Shown here piece by piece: positions 23,945 to 32,309 of a stretch of DNA of 40,438 nt. A program made the translations under genes and the position numbers. Source of the stretch: an uncultured Faecalicatena sp. (GTDB lineage Bacteria; Bacillota; Clostridia; Lachnospirales; Lachnospiraceae); contig CABTYO010000020.1 in the NCBI GenBank assembly GCA_902489075.1, forward strand, positions 1-40,438, in the 5' to 3' direction. Position 1 is the first letter of the stretch. Each line of letters begins with the position of its first letter. Under the pieces are notes generated by a model. The model worked only from the letters and a program-made list of their open reading frames with translations. It ran no database searches and was not told the DNA's origin.

Positions 23945-25933
23945 ATGAAGAATTACCAGAAGTATGAAAGAACATATTTTATGCCGCCTGAAGAATGTTA
24001 TGACTGGGTGAAAAAGGACCATATCGATGCGCCGCCGGCATGGTGCAGTGTGGATTTGAGAGACGGCAACCAGGCATTGATCGAACCAATGAGTCTGGAC
24101 GAAAAGATCGAGTTTTTCCAGCTTCTGCTTGATGTCGGATTTAAGGAGATCGAAGTTGGTTTCCCGGCAGCCTCAGAGACAGAGTACCAGTTCCTTCGGA
24201 CGATTATTGAACAGAATATGATTCCGGATGATGTGACGATCCAGGTGTTGACTCAGGCCAGAGAACATATTATAAAGAGGACTTTTGAAGCAGTAAAAGG
24301 AGCACCGCATGCAGTAATACATGTATACAATTCCACCTCTGTAGCACAGCGCGAGCAGGTTTTTAAGAAAAACAAGGATGAGATCAAGAAGATTGCCGTG
24401 GATGGAGCGAAGCTGTTAAAGCAGCTGGCACAGGAGACAGAAGGAAACTTTACATTCCAGTACAGCCCGGAGAGCTTTCAGGGAACTGAGGTTGATTATG
24501 CTCTGGAAGTGTGCAATGCAGTTCTGGAAGTGTGGCAGCCAAAGAGCGACAGCAAGGCGATTATCAACCTTCCAACAACGGTAGAGAATGCGATGCCGCA
24601 TGTTTTCGCAAGCCAGGTGGAGTATTTCAATAAGCATCTTTACAGACGTGAGAATGTGATTCTTTCCCTTCATCCACACAATGACCGCGGGTCAGGTGTG
24701 ACGGATGCGGAACTGGGTATCCTTGCAGGTGCAGACAGGATCGAAGGTACTCTGTTTGGAAACGGCGAGCGTACCGGTAATGTGGATATCATTACGCTGG
24801 CGATGAACATGTTCTCCCAGGGTGTGGATCCGAAGCTTGACTTTGCCAATATGAGCGATATCTGTGAGACCTATGAGAGGCTGACCCGGATGAAGGTATC
24901 TCCACGCCAGCCGTATGCAGGTGAACTGGTCTTCACTGCATTTTCAGGATCCCATCAGGATGCAATTGCCAAGGGAATGGCATGGAGAGAGGAAAAGGAG
25001 TGCGATATCTGGACGGTGCCATATCTGCCGATCGATCCAAAGGACGTGGGAAGAAGATACGATTCCGATGTCATCCGCATCAACAGCCAGTCAGGAAAGG
25101 GCGGCGTAAACTACATATTAAAGCAGAGCTTCGGCATCAGCCTTCCGGAGAAGATGAAGGAAGAGGTCGGATACCTTGTCAAAGATGTTTCAGACAAGGC
25201 ACACAAAGAGCTGGATCCGGACTGGGTTTACCATATTTTCGAGGACAATTACATCAATGCAAAGTCTGTATTTACAGTAGATGAATGCCATTATAAACAG
25301 GAAGACGGAATTGTGGCGGAGGCAACGATCCACCATGCGGGCAACAACCGGACAATTACAGGTGTCGGGAACGGCCGTCTGGATGCGGTCAGCAATGCAA
25401 TCAAGCATTACTTTGATATCAGCTATGAACTTTCCTTCTACGAGGAACACTCCTTAACAAAGGGCTCATCCTCCAAGGCGGTTGCTTATGTGGGAGTTAT
25501 CTGCAATAAGAAGAAGTACTGGGGCGTTGGAATCGATGCGGATATTATTAAAGCCTCTGTGGAAGCGCTTGTTGTAGCTGTGAACAAGATTGATGAGATT
25601 AAGAATTCTGAGACATGTAAAGATGAGAGACTGTTAGAGATTACAAATTATATTTATGCGAATTATAAAGATGTGACACTGGATGACCTTTCCGAGAAAT
25701 TTTTCCTTTCCAAACCATATCTTTCCAAGTATATTAAGGAAAAATCTGGAATGACCTTCGGAGATATTCTTAAGACAGTCAGGATGAAAAAGGCAAGGGC
25801 AATGTTAAAGAGCAGCAATACCACAGTGGAGAGCATCGCAGAATCCGTAGGTTACCAGAATGTGGAGCATTTTAACCGGATCTTTAAGAAGATGTACAGC
25901 ATGACCCCGGTACAGTACAGGAATAAGAAGTAG
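23945..25933 (+). CDS. leuA: 2-isopropylmalate synthase fused to an AraC-type DNA-binding domain
   Basis: A 662-residue protein. Residues 1 to about 420 are a yeast-like (class II) 2-isopropylmalate synthase TIM barrel: R39-D40-G-N42-Q43 at the active site, metal-binding H243-P-H245-N-D, and GNGERTGN (272-279). It condenses 2-oxoisovalerate with acetyl-CoA, the first leucine-specific step. Residues about 425-553 fit the LeuA allosteric domain that binds leucine in this family. Residues about 558-662 are a full AraC/XylS-type double helix-turn-helix (VTLDDLSEKFFLSKPYLSKYIKE and ESIAESVGYQNVEHFNRIFKKMY, then MTPVQYR). The frame is continuous with no start signal inside, so the fusion is genuine in this sequence. 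AAGGAG precedes the ATG. It stands alone with a terminator at 25984-26030; leuB, leuC and leuD are not in the window. Confidence 0.92.
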   Translation: MKNYQKYERTYFMPPEECYDWVKKDHIDAPPAWCSVDLRDGNQALIEPMSLDEKIEFFQLLLDVGFKEIEVGFPAASETEYQFLRTIIEQNMIPDDVTIQVLTQAREHIIKRTFEAVKGAPHAVIHVYNSTSVAQREQVFKKNKDEIKKIAVDGAKLLKQLAQETEGNFTFQYSPESFQGTEVDYALEVCNAVLEVWQPKSDSKAIINLPTTVENAMPHVFASQVEYFNKHLYRRENVILSLHPHNDRGSGVTDAELGILAGADRIEGTLFGNGERTGNVDIITLAMNMFSQGVDPKLDFANMSDICETYERLTRMKVSPRQPYAGELVFTAFSGSHQDAIAKGMAWREEKECDIWTVPYLPIDPKDVGRRYDSDVIRINSQSGKGGVNYILKQSFGISLPEKMKEEVGYLVKDVSDKAHKELDPDWVYHIFEDNYINAKSVFTVDECHYKQEDGIVAEATIHHAGNNRTITGVGNGRLDAVSNAIKHYFDISYELSFYEEHSLTKGSSSKAVAYVGVICNKKKYWGVGIDADIIKASVEALVVAVNKIDEIKNSETCKDERLLEITNYIYANYKDVTLDDLSEKFFLSKPYLSKYIKEKSGMTFGDILKTVRMKKARAMLKSSNTTVESIAESVGYQNVEHFNRIFKKMYSMTPVQYRNKK

Positions 25934-25983
25934 GATTGAAAAACGGTTCAAGAAGCAGAATTAAATATATGAATTCAGGGTTT

Positions 25984-26030
25984 CCCCGTAACAGGTACAG
26001 TGCATTCGTATCTGTTGCGGGGATTTTTTT
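25984..26030 (+). terminator. Terminator after leuA
   Basis: An 11-bp stem CCCCGTAACAG (25984-25994) with CTGTTGCGGGG (26012-26022; one wobble), then A and seven T. Confidence 0.88.
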
Positions 26031-26050
26031 GAAAAAACAGGAAAAAATGA

Positions 26051-26082
26051 TTGACAAGGCTGGAATAATATGTAATTATAAT
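26051..26082 (+). promoter_or_regulatory. Promoter for the hydrogenase-rubrerythrin gene
   Basis: A perfect TTGACA (26051-26056) is followed by the AT-rich TGTAATTATAAT. AATTAT at 17 bases, or TATAAT (26077-26082) at 20 bases, may act as the -10; the exact hexamer is uncertain. Confidence 0.6.
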
Positions 26083-26123
26083 AACAGGAATCATTACTGA
26101 TTATACAAAAGAGAGGAGATCTT

Positions 26124-28274
26124 ATGCATCAATTTACAGAAATCAGAATACCGATTGAACCGGATAACCCTTCGATCAGAAGACAGGAGGACCTGTGCAT
26201 CAAGTGCGGACAGTGCAGGCGGGTCTGCGAGGAGGAGATTGGTGTGGGCCGGCTGTATTCACTGAAAAGTACACATGACAAGGCAATCTGTATCCACTGC
26301 GGACAGTGTGCAAATGTCTGTCCGGCAGGTTCCATAACGGAAGTATACGAGTATCCCAAGGTAAAAGAAGCAATACAGGATCCTGAGAAAGTGGTTATTT
26401 TCAGCACATCCCCTTCTGTCAGAGTCGGACTTGGCGAAGAGTTCGGGATGCCGGCCGGCAGCTTTGTAGAAGGAGAGATGGTTGCAGCATTGCGCAGTCT
26501 TGGCGCAGACTATGTACTGGACACGAATTTTGCGGCTGACCTGACGATCATGGAAGAGGCGTCTGAACTGGTAGAGCGGATTACGAAAAAGTCGGGACCA
26601 CTCCCTCAGTTTACAAGCTGCTGTCCTGGATGGGTGAAGTTTGTGGAGACCTTTTATCCTGAGATTCTGCCCCACATCTCCAGCTCGAAGAGCCCGATCG
26701 GGATGCAGGGACCGACGATCAAGACCTATTTTGCAAAGCGGATGGGGATTGATCCGGATAAGATCGTGAACGTTGCGGTGACACCATGTACGGCCAAGAA
26801 GTTTGAGATTCGCAGGGATGAGATGAAGGACTCAGCATCCTATTGGGAAGATGATAAACTGCGTGACATGGACCATGTGATCACAACAAGGGAACTGGCC
26901 AGATGGATGCGGGAAGAAAGCCTTGAACTTGGAAATGTAGGCACCAGCGAATATGATGACCTCATGGGGAAGGCATCCGGTGCCGGAGTGATCTTCGGGA
27001 ATACGGGCGGAGTTATGGAGGCCGCAGCACGCACAGCATATTACCTTGTGACAGGAGAGAATCCACCGGAAGGTTTCCTGGATCTTAAGCCAGTGCGCGG
27101 AATGGAAGGAATCAAAGAGGCAGATGTTCAGATCGGGGAAGTGCCGCTAAAGCTGGCGGTGATCCACGGTGCAGATCAGGCCAGAAGATTCCTGGACAGA
27201 TGGCAGAGCGGTGAGACACCATATGATTTCGTGGAAGTAATGGCCTGCAGGGGCGGATGCATCGGAGGCGGCGGACAGCCAAAAACAGAGATTCCGATGA
27301 CGGATGAGATTAGAAAAGCAAGGATTGTATCCTTGTATACAAGAGACGCAGACATGCAGCTTCGCTACAGCCATGAGAATCCGGAGATCCAAAAATTGTA
27401 TAAGGAATTCTATGAAGCGCCGTTAAGCCATCTTGCAGAGCAGATGCTTCACACAGAATATCACGACCGTTCAGAAGATCTTGGTCCGGATGGGAAACTG
27501 CAAGTGACAGAAAAGGCATCTGTTAATATAGAAGGAACACAGAGCGAAGAACAGAATAAAATAACACAGACAAAGGAGATAAAAGCAATGAAGAAATGGA
27601 AATGTACAGTATGCGGTTACATTCATGAAGGAGAGACCGCACCTGAGCAGTGCCCGATCTGTAAGGTACCGGCAGAAAAATTCGTGGAATTAAAAGAAGA
27701 GGCACCAGCACCGGCTGCAGAGGCAGTAAGACCAGATGGAGCGCCTGCACCGGGATCAAAGACAGAAAAGAACCTGATGGATGCATTTGCCGGAGAGTCT
27801 ATGGCAAGAAATAAGTATACATACTGGGCTGATGTCGCAAAGGAAAACGGACTTGAACAGATGGCAGCCATCTTCCTTGAGACTGCAGAGCAGGAAAGAG
27901 AACACGCTAAGATGTGGTTCAGGGCATTCCACGGAATCAACGGGGTAGAACAGAACCTGATCGACGCTGCGGCAGGAGAGAATGAAGAGTGGACACAGAT
28001 GTACAAACGAATGGCAGAAGAGGCAAGAGAAGAAGGGTATGATGCGATTGCAGCCAAGTTTGAACTGGTAGCCAAAGTGGAAGCACAGCATGAGAAGAGA
28101 TATTTACGTCTCCTTGAGAACTATAAGGCAGGAAAAACATTTGCCGGAGAGGCACCTCTTGGCTGGAAGTGCAGGAACTGTGGTTATATTCATGAAGGTG
28201 CAGAAGCACCGGAAGTATGTCCTGTATGCATGTATCCGAAAGCATATTTTGAACGTCAGGCACATAATTATTAA
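26124..28274 (+). CDS. [FeFe] hydrogenase-rubredoxin-rubrerythrin-rubredoxin fusion protein
   Basis: A 716-residue redox protein. Residues 25-66 hold two [4Fe-4S] ferredoxin clusters (C25, C28, C31, C35; C56, C59, C62, C66). Residues about 90-447 are an [FeFe] hydrogenase with the three H-cluster motifs TSCCPGW (164-170), TPCTAKKFE (220-228; the usual first residue is Met) and EVMACRGGCIGGGGQP (371-386). Residues 489-520 are a rubredoxin (C494, C497, C510, C513), about 545-668 a ferritin-like diiron domain (GES, EREH, GENEEW, EAQHEKR), and 681-705 a second rubredoxin (C683, C686, C699, C702). H2 oxidation or proton reduction could thus be coupled to peroxide reduction. At 27588 an internal ATG with AAAGGAG 9 bases upstream could also give free rubrerythrin. 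The whole frame is open. GAGAGGAG precedes the first ATG. Confidence 0.9.
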   Translation: MHQFTEIRIPIEPDNPSIRRQEDLCIKCGQCRRVCEEEIGVGRLYSLKSTHDKAICIHCGQCANVCPAGSITEVYEYPKVKEAIQDPEKVVIFSTSPSVRVGLGEEFGMPAGSFVEGEMVAALRSLGADYVLDTNFAADLTIMEEASELVERITKKSGPLPQFTSCCPGWVKFVETFYPEILPHISSSKSPIGMQGPTIKTYFAKRMGIDPDKIVNVAVTPCTAKKFEIRRDEMKDSASYWEDDKLRDMDHVITTRELARWMREESLELGNVGTSEYDDLMGKASGAGVIFGNTGGVMEAAARTAYYLVTGENPPEGFLDLKPVRGMEGIKEADVQIGEVPLKLAVIHGADQARRFLDRWQSGETPYDFVEVMACRGGCIGGGGQPKTEIPMTDEIRKARIVSLYTRDADMQLRYSHENPEIQKLYKEFYEAPLSHLAEQMLHTEYHDRSEDLGPDGKLQVTEKASVNIEGTQSEEQNKITQTKEIKAMKKWKCTVCGYIHEGETAPEQCPICKVPAEKFVELKEEAPAPAAEAVRPDGAPAPGSKTEKNLMDAFAGESMARNKYTYWADVAKENGLEQMAAIFLETAEQEREHAKMWFRAFHGINGVEQNLIDAAAGENEEWTQMYKRMAEEAREEGYDAIAAKFELVAKVEAQHEKRYLRLLENYKAGKTFAGEAPLGWKCRNCGYIHEGAEAPEVCPVCMYPKAYFERQAHNY
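27572..27590 (+). promoter_or_regulatory. Internal ribosome binding site and start for the rubrerythrin part
   Basis: AAAGGAG (27572-27578), nine bases, then ATG (27588-27590) in the same frame as the hydrogenase. The codons from here read MKKWKCTVCGYIHEG, the normal N-terminus of a free-standing rubredoxin-rubrerythrin. The translated linker just before it (residues about 471-488) is low in complexity and looks like former intergenic sequence. Confidence 0.6.
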
Positions 28275-28294
28275 AAATAACATCACTGTATTTT

Positions 28295-28346
28295 AAGGAA
28301 GGAACTGCAAGGAAAAGGAAGACGGCAGTTTCTTCCTTTTCTTTTT
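28295..28346 (+). terminator. Terminator after the hydrogenase-rubrerythrin gene
   Basis: A 14-bp stem with one wobble (28295-28308 with 28325-28338) is followed by TTCTTTTTG. Confidence 0.8.
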
Positions 28347-28397
28347 GTATCCTGTGAATAAAATGTGAAAAAAATGTCAAAATCTTCATTTATTTAA

Positions 28398-28426
28398 TTG
28401 AAATTTCATCTTAAGTAGTATATACT
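28398..28426 (+). promoter_or_regulatory. Promoter of the sodium-pump decarboxylase operon
   Basis: TTGAAA (28398-28403), 17 bases, TATACT (28421-28426), 60 bases before the first gene of the operon. Confidence 0.75.
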
Positions 28427-28485
28427 AAAATAGGCAGAAATTTTGGTTTATTTTAAACAAATTTTATAATATGGAGGGCTAGATT

Positions 28486-29925
28486 ATGAGCTACAATGCT
28501 ACAGAAAACTCAGCGAGCAGACGAATTGCCATGCTGCTTGATGAGGGAAGCTTCGTTGAGATCGGCGGCGCTGTTACAGCGAGAAGTACAGATTTCAACC
28601 TGCAGACAAAAGATACTCCGGCTGATGGTGTCATCACAGGTTACGGAGTAATTGACGGCAATCTTGTTTATGTGTACAGCCAGGATGCTACTGTATTAAA
28701 AGGATCCATCGGCGAGATGCATGCAAAGAAAATTGCGAACATTTATGACATGGCAATGAAGATGGGCGCACCGGTGATCGGACTGGTCGACTGTGCAGGC
28801 CTGAGACTTCAGGAAGCAACAGACGCTCTGGAAGCTTTTGGAAGCTTATACTTCAAGCAGTCTATGGCATCCGGCGTGATCCCGCAGATCACAGCAGTCT
28901 TCGGAATGTGCGGCGGCGGTCTGGCAGTAGTGCCGGGGCTTACTGATTTCACATTTATGGAGAGCAAAGAAGGAAAGCTGTTCGTGAATTCTCCGAATGC
29001 ACTGGAAGGCAATATTGTTTCCAAGTGTGATACATCTTCAGCAGAATATCAGAGTAAGACAGCCGGCCTGGTAGATGGAATCGGTGAAGAGGCAGAGATC
29101 CTCGGACAGATCCGTGCGCTGATCGGCATGATTCCTGCCAACAACGAGGATGACATGTCTTACGAGGAATGCATGGACGACCTGAACCGTGCCTGTGCTG
29201 ATATCGTTAACGCAGCTGAAGATACGGCAATTGCACTTGCCATGATTTCTGACAGCAACGTATTCTTTGAGACCAAGAAAGAGTACGCCAAAGACATGGT
29301 AACAGGATTTATCCGCCTGAACGGCATGACCGTCGGCGCTGTAGCAAACCGCTCAAAAGTATACGATGCAGAAGGGAATGTTTCAGCTGAATTTGATCAG
29401 GCTCTTTCTGTTGACGGATGCAAGAAGGCAATTGATTTTGTGAACTTCTGTGATGCATTCTCCATCCCGGTTCTGACCATGACGAATGTGACAGGATTTA
29501 AGGCTACAATTGAATCAGAGAAGAACATGGCAAGAGCCGTAGCAAGACTTACTTATACATTTGCCAATGCAACAGTTCCGAAAGTAAACGTTATTGTTGG
29601 AAAAGCTTATGGCAGCGCATATGTTGCAATGAACAGCAAATCTATCGGAGCCGATCTGGTATATGCATGGCCGAATGCCGAGATCGGAATGATGGACGCA
29701 TCCCTGGCAGCTAAGATCATGTACGCAGACGCTGATGCAGACACTCTGAAAGAAAAAGCAGCAGAGTACAGAGAGCTTCAGTCCAGCCCGGTCTCAGCGG
29801 CAAGAAGAGGATATGTAGATGCGATCATCGAACCGGCAGATACAAGAAAGTATGTGATAGGGGCATTCGAAATGCTGTTCACAAAGAGAGAGGATCGTCC
29901 GGACAAAAAACACGGAACGGTTTAG
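28486..29925 (+). CDS. Biotin-dependent carboxyltransferase (acyl-CoA carboxylase beta/MmdA type)
   Basis: A 479-residue carboxyltransferase of the PccB/MmdA/12S family, somewhat shorter than the usual 510 or so. It would move the carboxyl group between an acyl-CoA and the biotin of the carrier protein. Conserved features are DGVITGYGVIDG, the oxyanion-type glycines in VFGMCGGGLAVVPGLTDF, TNVTGF near 336-341, and GKAYGSAYVAMNSKSIGADLVYAWPNAEIGMM toward the end. Methylmalonyl-CoA or another acyl-CoA (malonyl-, glutaconyl-) is possible; the acyl specificity cannot be read. GGAGGG precedes the ATG. First gene of an operon with OadG-like, biotin carrier, OadB and OadA-like genes. Confidence 0.88.
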   Translation: MSYNATENSASRRIAMLLDEGSFVEIGGAVTARSTDFNLQTKDTPADGVITGYGVIDGNLVYVYSQDATVLKGSIGEMHAKKIANIYDMAMKMGAPVIGLVDCAGLRLQEATDALEAFGSLYFKQSMASGVIPQITAVFGMCGGGLAVVPGLTDFTFMESKEGKLFVNSPNALEGNIVSKCDTSSAEYQSKTAGLVDGIGEEAEILGQIRALIGMIPANNEDDMSYEECMDDLNRACADIVNAAEDTAIALAMISDSNVFFETKKEYAKDMVTGFIRLNGMTVGAVANRSKVYDAEGNVSAEFDQALSVDGCKKAIDFVNFCDAFSIPVLTMTNVTGFKATIESEKNMARAVARLTYTFANATVPKVNVIVGKAYGSAYVAMNSKSIGADLVYAWPNAEIGMMDASLAAKIMYADADADTLKEKAAEYRELQSSPVSAARRGYVDAIIEPADTRKYVIGAFEMLFTKREDRPDKKHGTV

Positions 29926-29939
29926 TGAGGTGAGGCGAA

Positions 29940-30734
29940 GTGAAGAAAAAAATCAGTTTATTATGTCTTGTCTTTCTCCTCATCTTTAGTTTCACGGGAT
30001 GCGGCAGCAAAGCAAAAGACGCAGCAGACTACGACCAGGCTACGATGGAGAGTTATGCCGGCATGATGATCCAGATATTCAACAGTATGGATGATGCCGA
30101 ATTCCAGAAATATGAGGATTTGTCAGAATTCCGACTCAATTATATTATGGTGCAGAACAATATTCCGATTGAGGGAAAGAATTTTGTATCAATGCTTGAA
30201 GCCTGGAAAGCCGGAGTCAAGGAATGCGGAGAACTCACGGAAATTGGCAAATTTGAACTTAAAACTTCAAACACAGGTGCTACATTGACAGCAGATGCGG
30301 TGTTTGAGAACAGAAAGGCTGAGATTTCATTTACGTTTGATGAGAAGATGAACATGGAAAGCCTGACTGTCAGTGCAAAGTATTCGACCGCAGAGATCCT
30401 TGAAAAAGCAGGGCTGAACACGGTCCTTGGAATGGGAACTGTATTTGTTGTATTGATTTTCATTTCATTTATTATTGCTTTATTTAAGTTCATACCTGCG
30501 ATTGAAAAGAAATTCAGCAAAAAGGCATCAGCTGCAAAGGCAGAGCCTAAGGCGGCACCGGCAGTTCCGGCGGCACCGGCTCCTAAGGCAGCACCGGCAG
30601 CTGCATCGGCTGCAGATAATGACGGAGAGCTTGCAGCAGTAATCGCGGCAGCAATTGCGGCGGCAGAAGGCACTTCAACAGATGGATTTATTGTCCGCTC
30701 TATCAAGAGAAGAAAGTCAAATAAATGGAGTTAA
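29940..30734 (+). CDS. oadG: OadG-like gamma subunit with an N-terminal lipoprotein domain
   Basis: A 264-residue protein. The N-terminus is a lipoprotein signal (hydrophobic stretch ending FTGC, lipobox cysteine C21). Residues about 25-150 form an extracytoplasmic domain that resembles small DUF3887-like folds; this comparison is tentative. A membrane helix (about 164-184) is followed by an Ala/Pro/Lys-rich linker and a C-terminus DGFIVRSIKRRKSNKWS, typical of OadG/MmdD-type gamma subunits. Classical OadG is only about 80-110 residues, so the lipoprotein half is an addition. GTG start with GAGGTGAGG upstream. It overlaps the open extension of the next frame but not its real start. Role: assembly of the membrane decarboxylase complex. 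Confidence 0.8.
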   Translation: MKKKISLLCLVFLLIFSFTGCGSKAKDAADYDQATMESYAGMMIQIFNSMDDAEFQKYEDLSEFRLNYIMVQNNIPIEGKNFVSMLEAWKAGVKECGELTEIGKFELKTSNTGATLTADAVFENRKAEISFTFDEKMNMESLTVSAKYSTAEILEKAGLNTVLGMGTVFVVLIFISFIIALFKFIPAIEKKFSKKASAAKAEPKAAPAVPAAPAPKAAPAAASAADNDGELAAVIAAAIAAAEGTSTDGFIVRSIKRRKSNKWS

Positions 30735-30751
30735 TCAGGAGGAGACAGGAA

Positions 30752-31120
30752 ATGAAAAATTATACAATTACAGTGAACGGCAATGTATATGATGTAACAG
30801 TAGAGGAAAAGGGAGCGGGCAGTGCACCAGTCGCAGCAGCGGCACCAGTGGCAGTTCCGAAAGCAGCAGCACCGGCACCTGCAGCAGCGCCTAAGGCAGC
30901 GGCAGGCGGAATCGAAGTAAAAGCAGGCGCAGCAGGAAAAGTATTTAAGATCGAAGCAAGCGTAGGACAGAGCGTACAGGCAGGAGATACCGTTGTAATC
31001 ATTGAAGCTATGAAGATGGAAATCCCTGTAGTTGCCCCAGAGGCAGGAACAGTTGCTAGTATTGATGTAGCAGTAGGCGATGCCATTGAATCAGGAGCAG
31101 TCTTAGCTACATTAAACTAG
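30752..31120 (+). CDS. Biotin carrier protein of the decarboxylase complex
   Basis: A 122-residue biotinyl protein. N-terminal beta strand segment (MKNYTITVNGNVYDVTVEE), a flexible Ala/Pro-rich linker (about 24-52), and a biotinyl domain with the biotinylation motif EAMKME, where K88 carries the biotin. It shuttles CO2 between the carboxyltransferases and the OadB pump. The ATG at 30752 follows AGGAGGAG; an upstream in-frame start at 30725 lies inside the oadG gene end and has no site. It matches the gamma/delta carrier of methylmalonyl-CoA decarboxylase and the 1.3S carrier of transcarboxylase. Confidence 0.93.
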   Translation: MKNYTITVNGNVYDVTVEEKGAGSAPVAAAAPVAVPKAAAPAPAAAPKAAAGGIEVKAGAAGKVFKIEASVGQSVQAGDTVVIIEAMKMEIPVVAPEAGTVASIDVAVGDAIESGAVLATLN

Positions 31121-31140
31121 TTCACCAGGAGGTTTGACAA

Positions 31141-32292
31141 ATGGAATATATTTCAAATACGTTAGGAAACCTCGTGCAGCAGACCGCATTCATGAACCTG
31201 ACCGTAGGGAATCTGGTCATGATCGGTGTTGCATGTTTATTCCTATATTTAGCAATCAGACACGGCTTCGAGCCGCTGCTGCTTGTTCCAATTGCCTTCG
31301 GTATGCTGCTTGTTAATATCTATCCGGATATTATGCTGCATGCAGAGGACGCTGCAAACGGAACAGGCGGACTTCTCTATTATTTTTACAAGCTTGATGA
31401 ATGGGCAATCCTCCCATCTCTGATTTTCCTTGGAGTTGGAGCTATGACCGATTTTGGTCCGCTGATTGCCAATCCAAAGAGTTTCCTTCTTGGTGCAGCA
31501 GCACAGTTCGGTATTTTTGCTGCTTACCTCGGCGCTATGGCAATGGGATTTTCAGATAAGGCAGCCGCAGCTATTTCCATCATCGGTGGAGCTGACGGAC
31601 CGACCTCTATCTTCCTTGCAGGTAAACTGCAGCAGACGGCAATTTTAGGACCGATCGCGGTTGCGGCATATTCATATATGTCACTCGTACCGATCATCCA
31701 GCCGCCAATTATGAAGCTTTTGACAACGGAAAAAGAACGTAAGATCAAGATGGAACAGTTAAGACCTGTATCCAAGCTGGAGAGAATTCTTTTCCCGATT
31801 ATCGTTACAATTGTAGTATGCGTGATTCTGCCTACAACAGCACCACTCGTTGGTATGCTGATGCTTGGTAACCTGTTCAAAGAATCAGGCGTCGTAAGAC
31901 AGCTGACAGAGACCGCATCCAATGCACTGATGTATATCGTCGTTATCCTGCTTGGTACTTCTGTAGGTGCAACTACAAGTGCAGAGGCATTCCTGAACTG
32001 GGATACAATTAAAATCGTAATCCTTGGTTTGGTTGCATTTGCATTCGGTACAGCAGCCGGCGTATTATTTGGTAAGTTGATGTGTCTGGTAACAGGCGGC
32101 AAGGTGAACCCACTGATCGGTTCCGCAGGTGTATCTGCCGTTCCTATGGCAGCCAGAGTTTCACAGAAAGTCGGAGCAGAGGCAGATCCTACAAACTTCC
32201 TGCTGATGCACGCGATGGGACCGAACGTAGCAGGTGTTATCGGTACTGCAGTAGCAGCCGGAACATTTATGGCTATCTTCGGCGTTAAATAA
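31141..32292 (+). CDS. oadB: Sodium-translocating decarboxylase beta subunit
   Basis: A 383-residue membrane protein with about nine or more hydrophobic segments. It decarboxylates carboxybiotin and uses the energy to export Na+. The functional block IIGGADGPTSIFLA carries D152, the conserved sodium/proton-binding aspartate of region IIIa. A second conserved block (PLIGSAGVSAVPMAARVSQKVG and LMHAMGPNVAGVIGTA) is present near the C-terminus. AGGAGG precedes the ATG. Length agrees with MmdB-type subunits rather than the longer OadB (about 430). Confidence 0.94.
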   Translation: MEYISNTLGNLVQQTAFMNLTVGNLVMIGVACLFLYLAIRHGFEPLLLVPIAFGMLLVNIYPDIMLHAEDAANGTGGLLYYFYKLDEWAILPSLIFLGVGAMTDFGPLIANPKSFLLGAAAQFGIFAAYLGAMAMGFSDKAAAAISIIGGADGPTSIFLAGKLQQTAILGPIAVAAYSYMSLVPIIQPPIMKLLTTEKERKIKMEQLRPVSKLERILFPIIVTIVVCVILPTTAPLVGMLMLGNLFKESGVVRQLTETASNALMYIVVILLGTSVGATTSAEAFLNWDTIKIVILGLVAFAFGTAAGVLFGKLMCLVTGGKVNPLIGSAGVSAVPMAARVSQKVGAEADPTNFLLMHAMGPNVAGVIGTAVAAGTFMAIFGVK

Positions 32293-32309
32293 TAATGGAG
32301 GACAATGAA

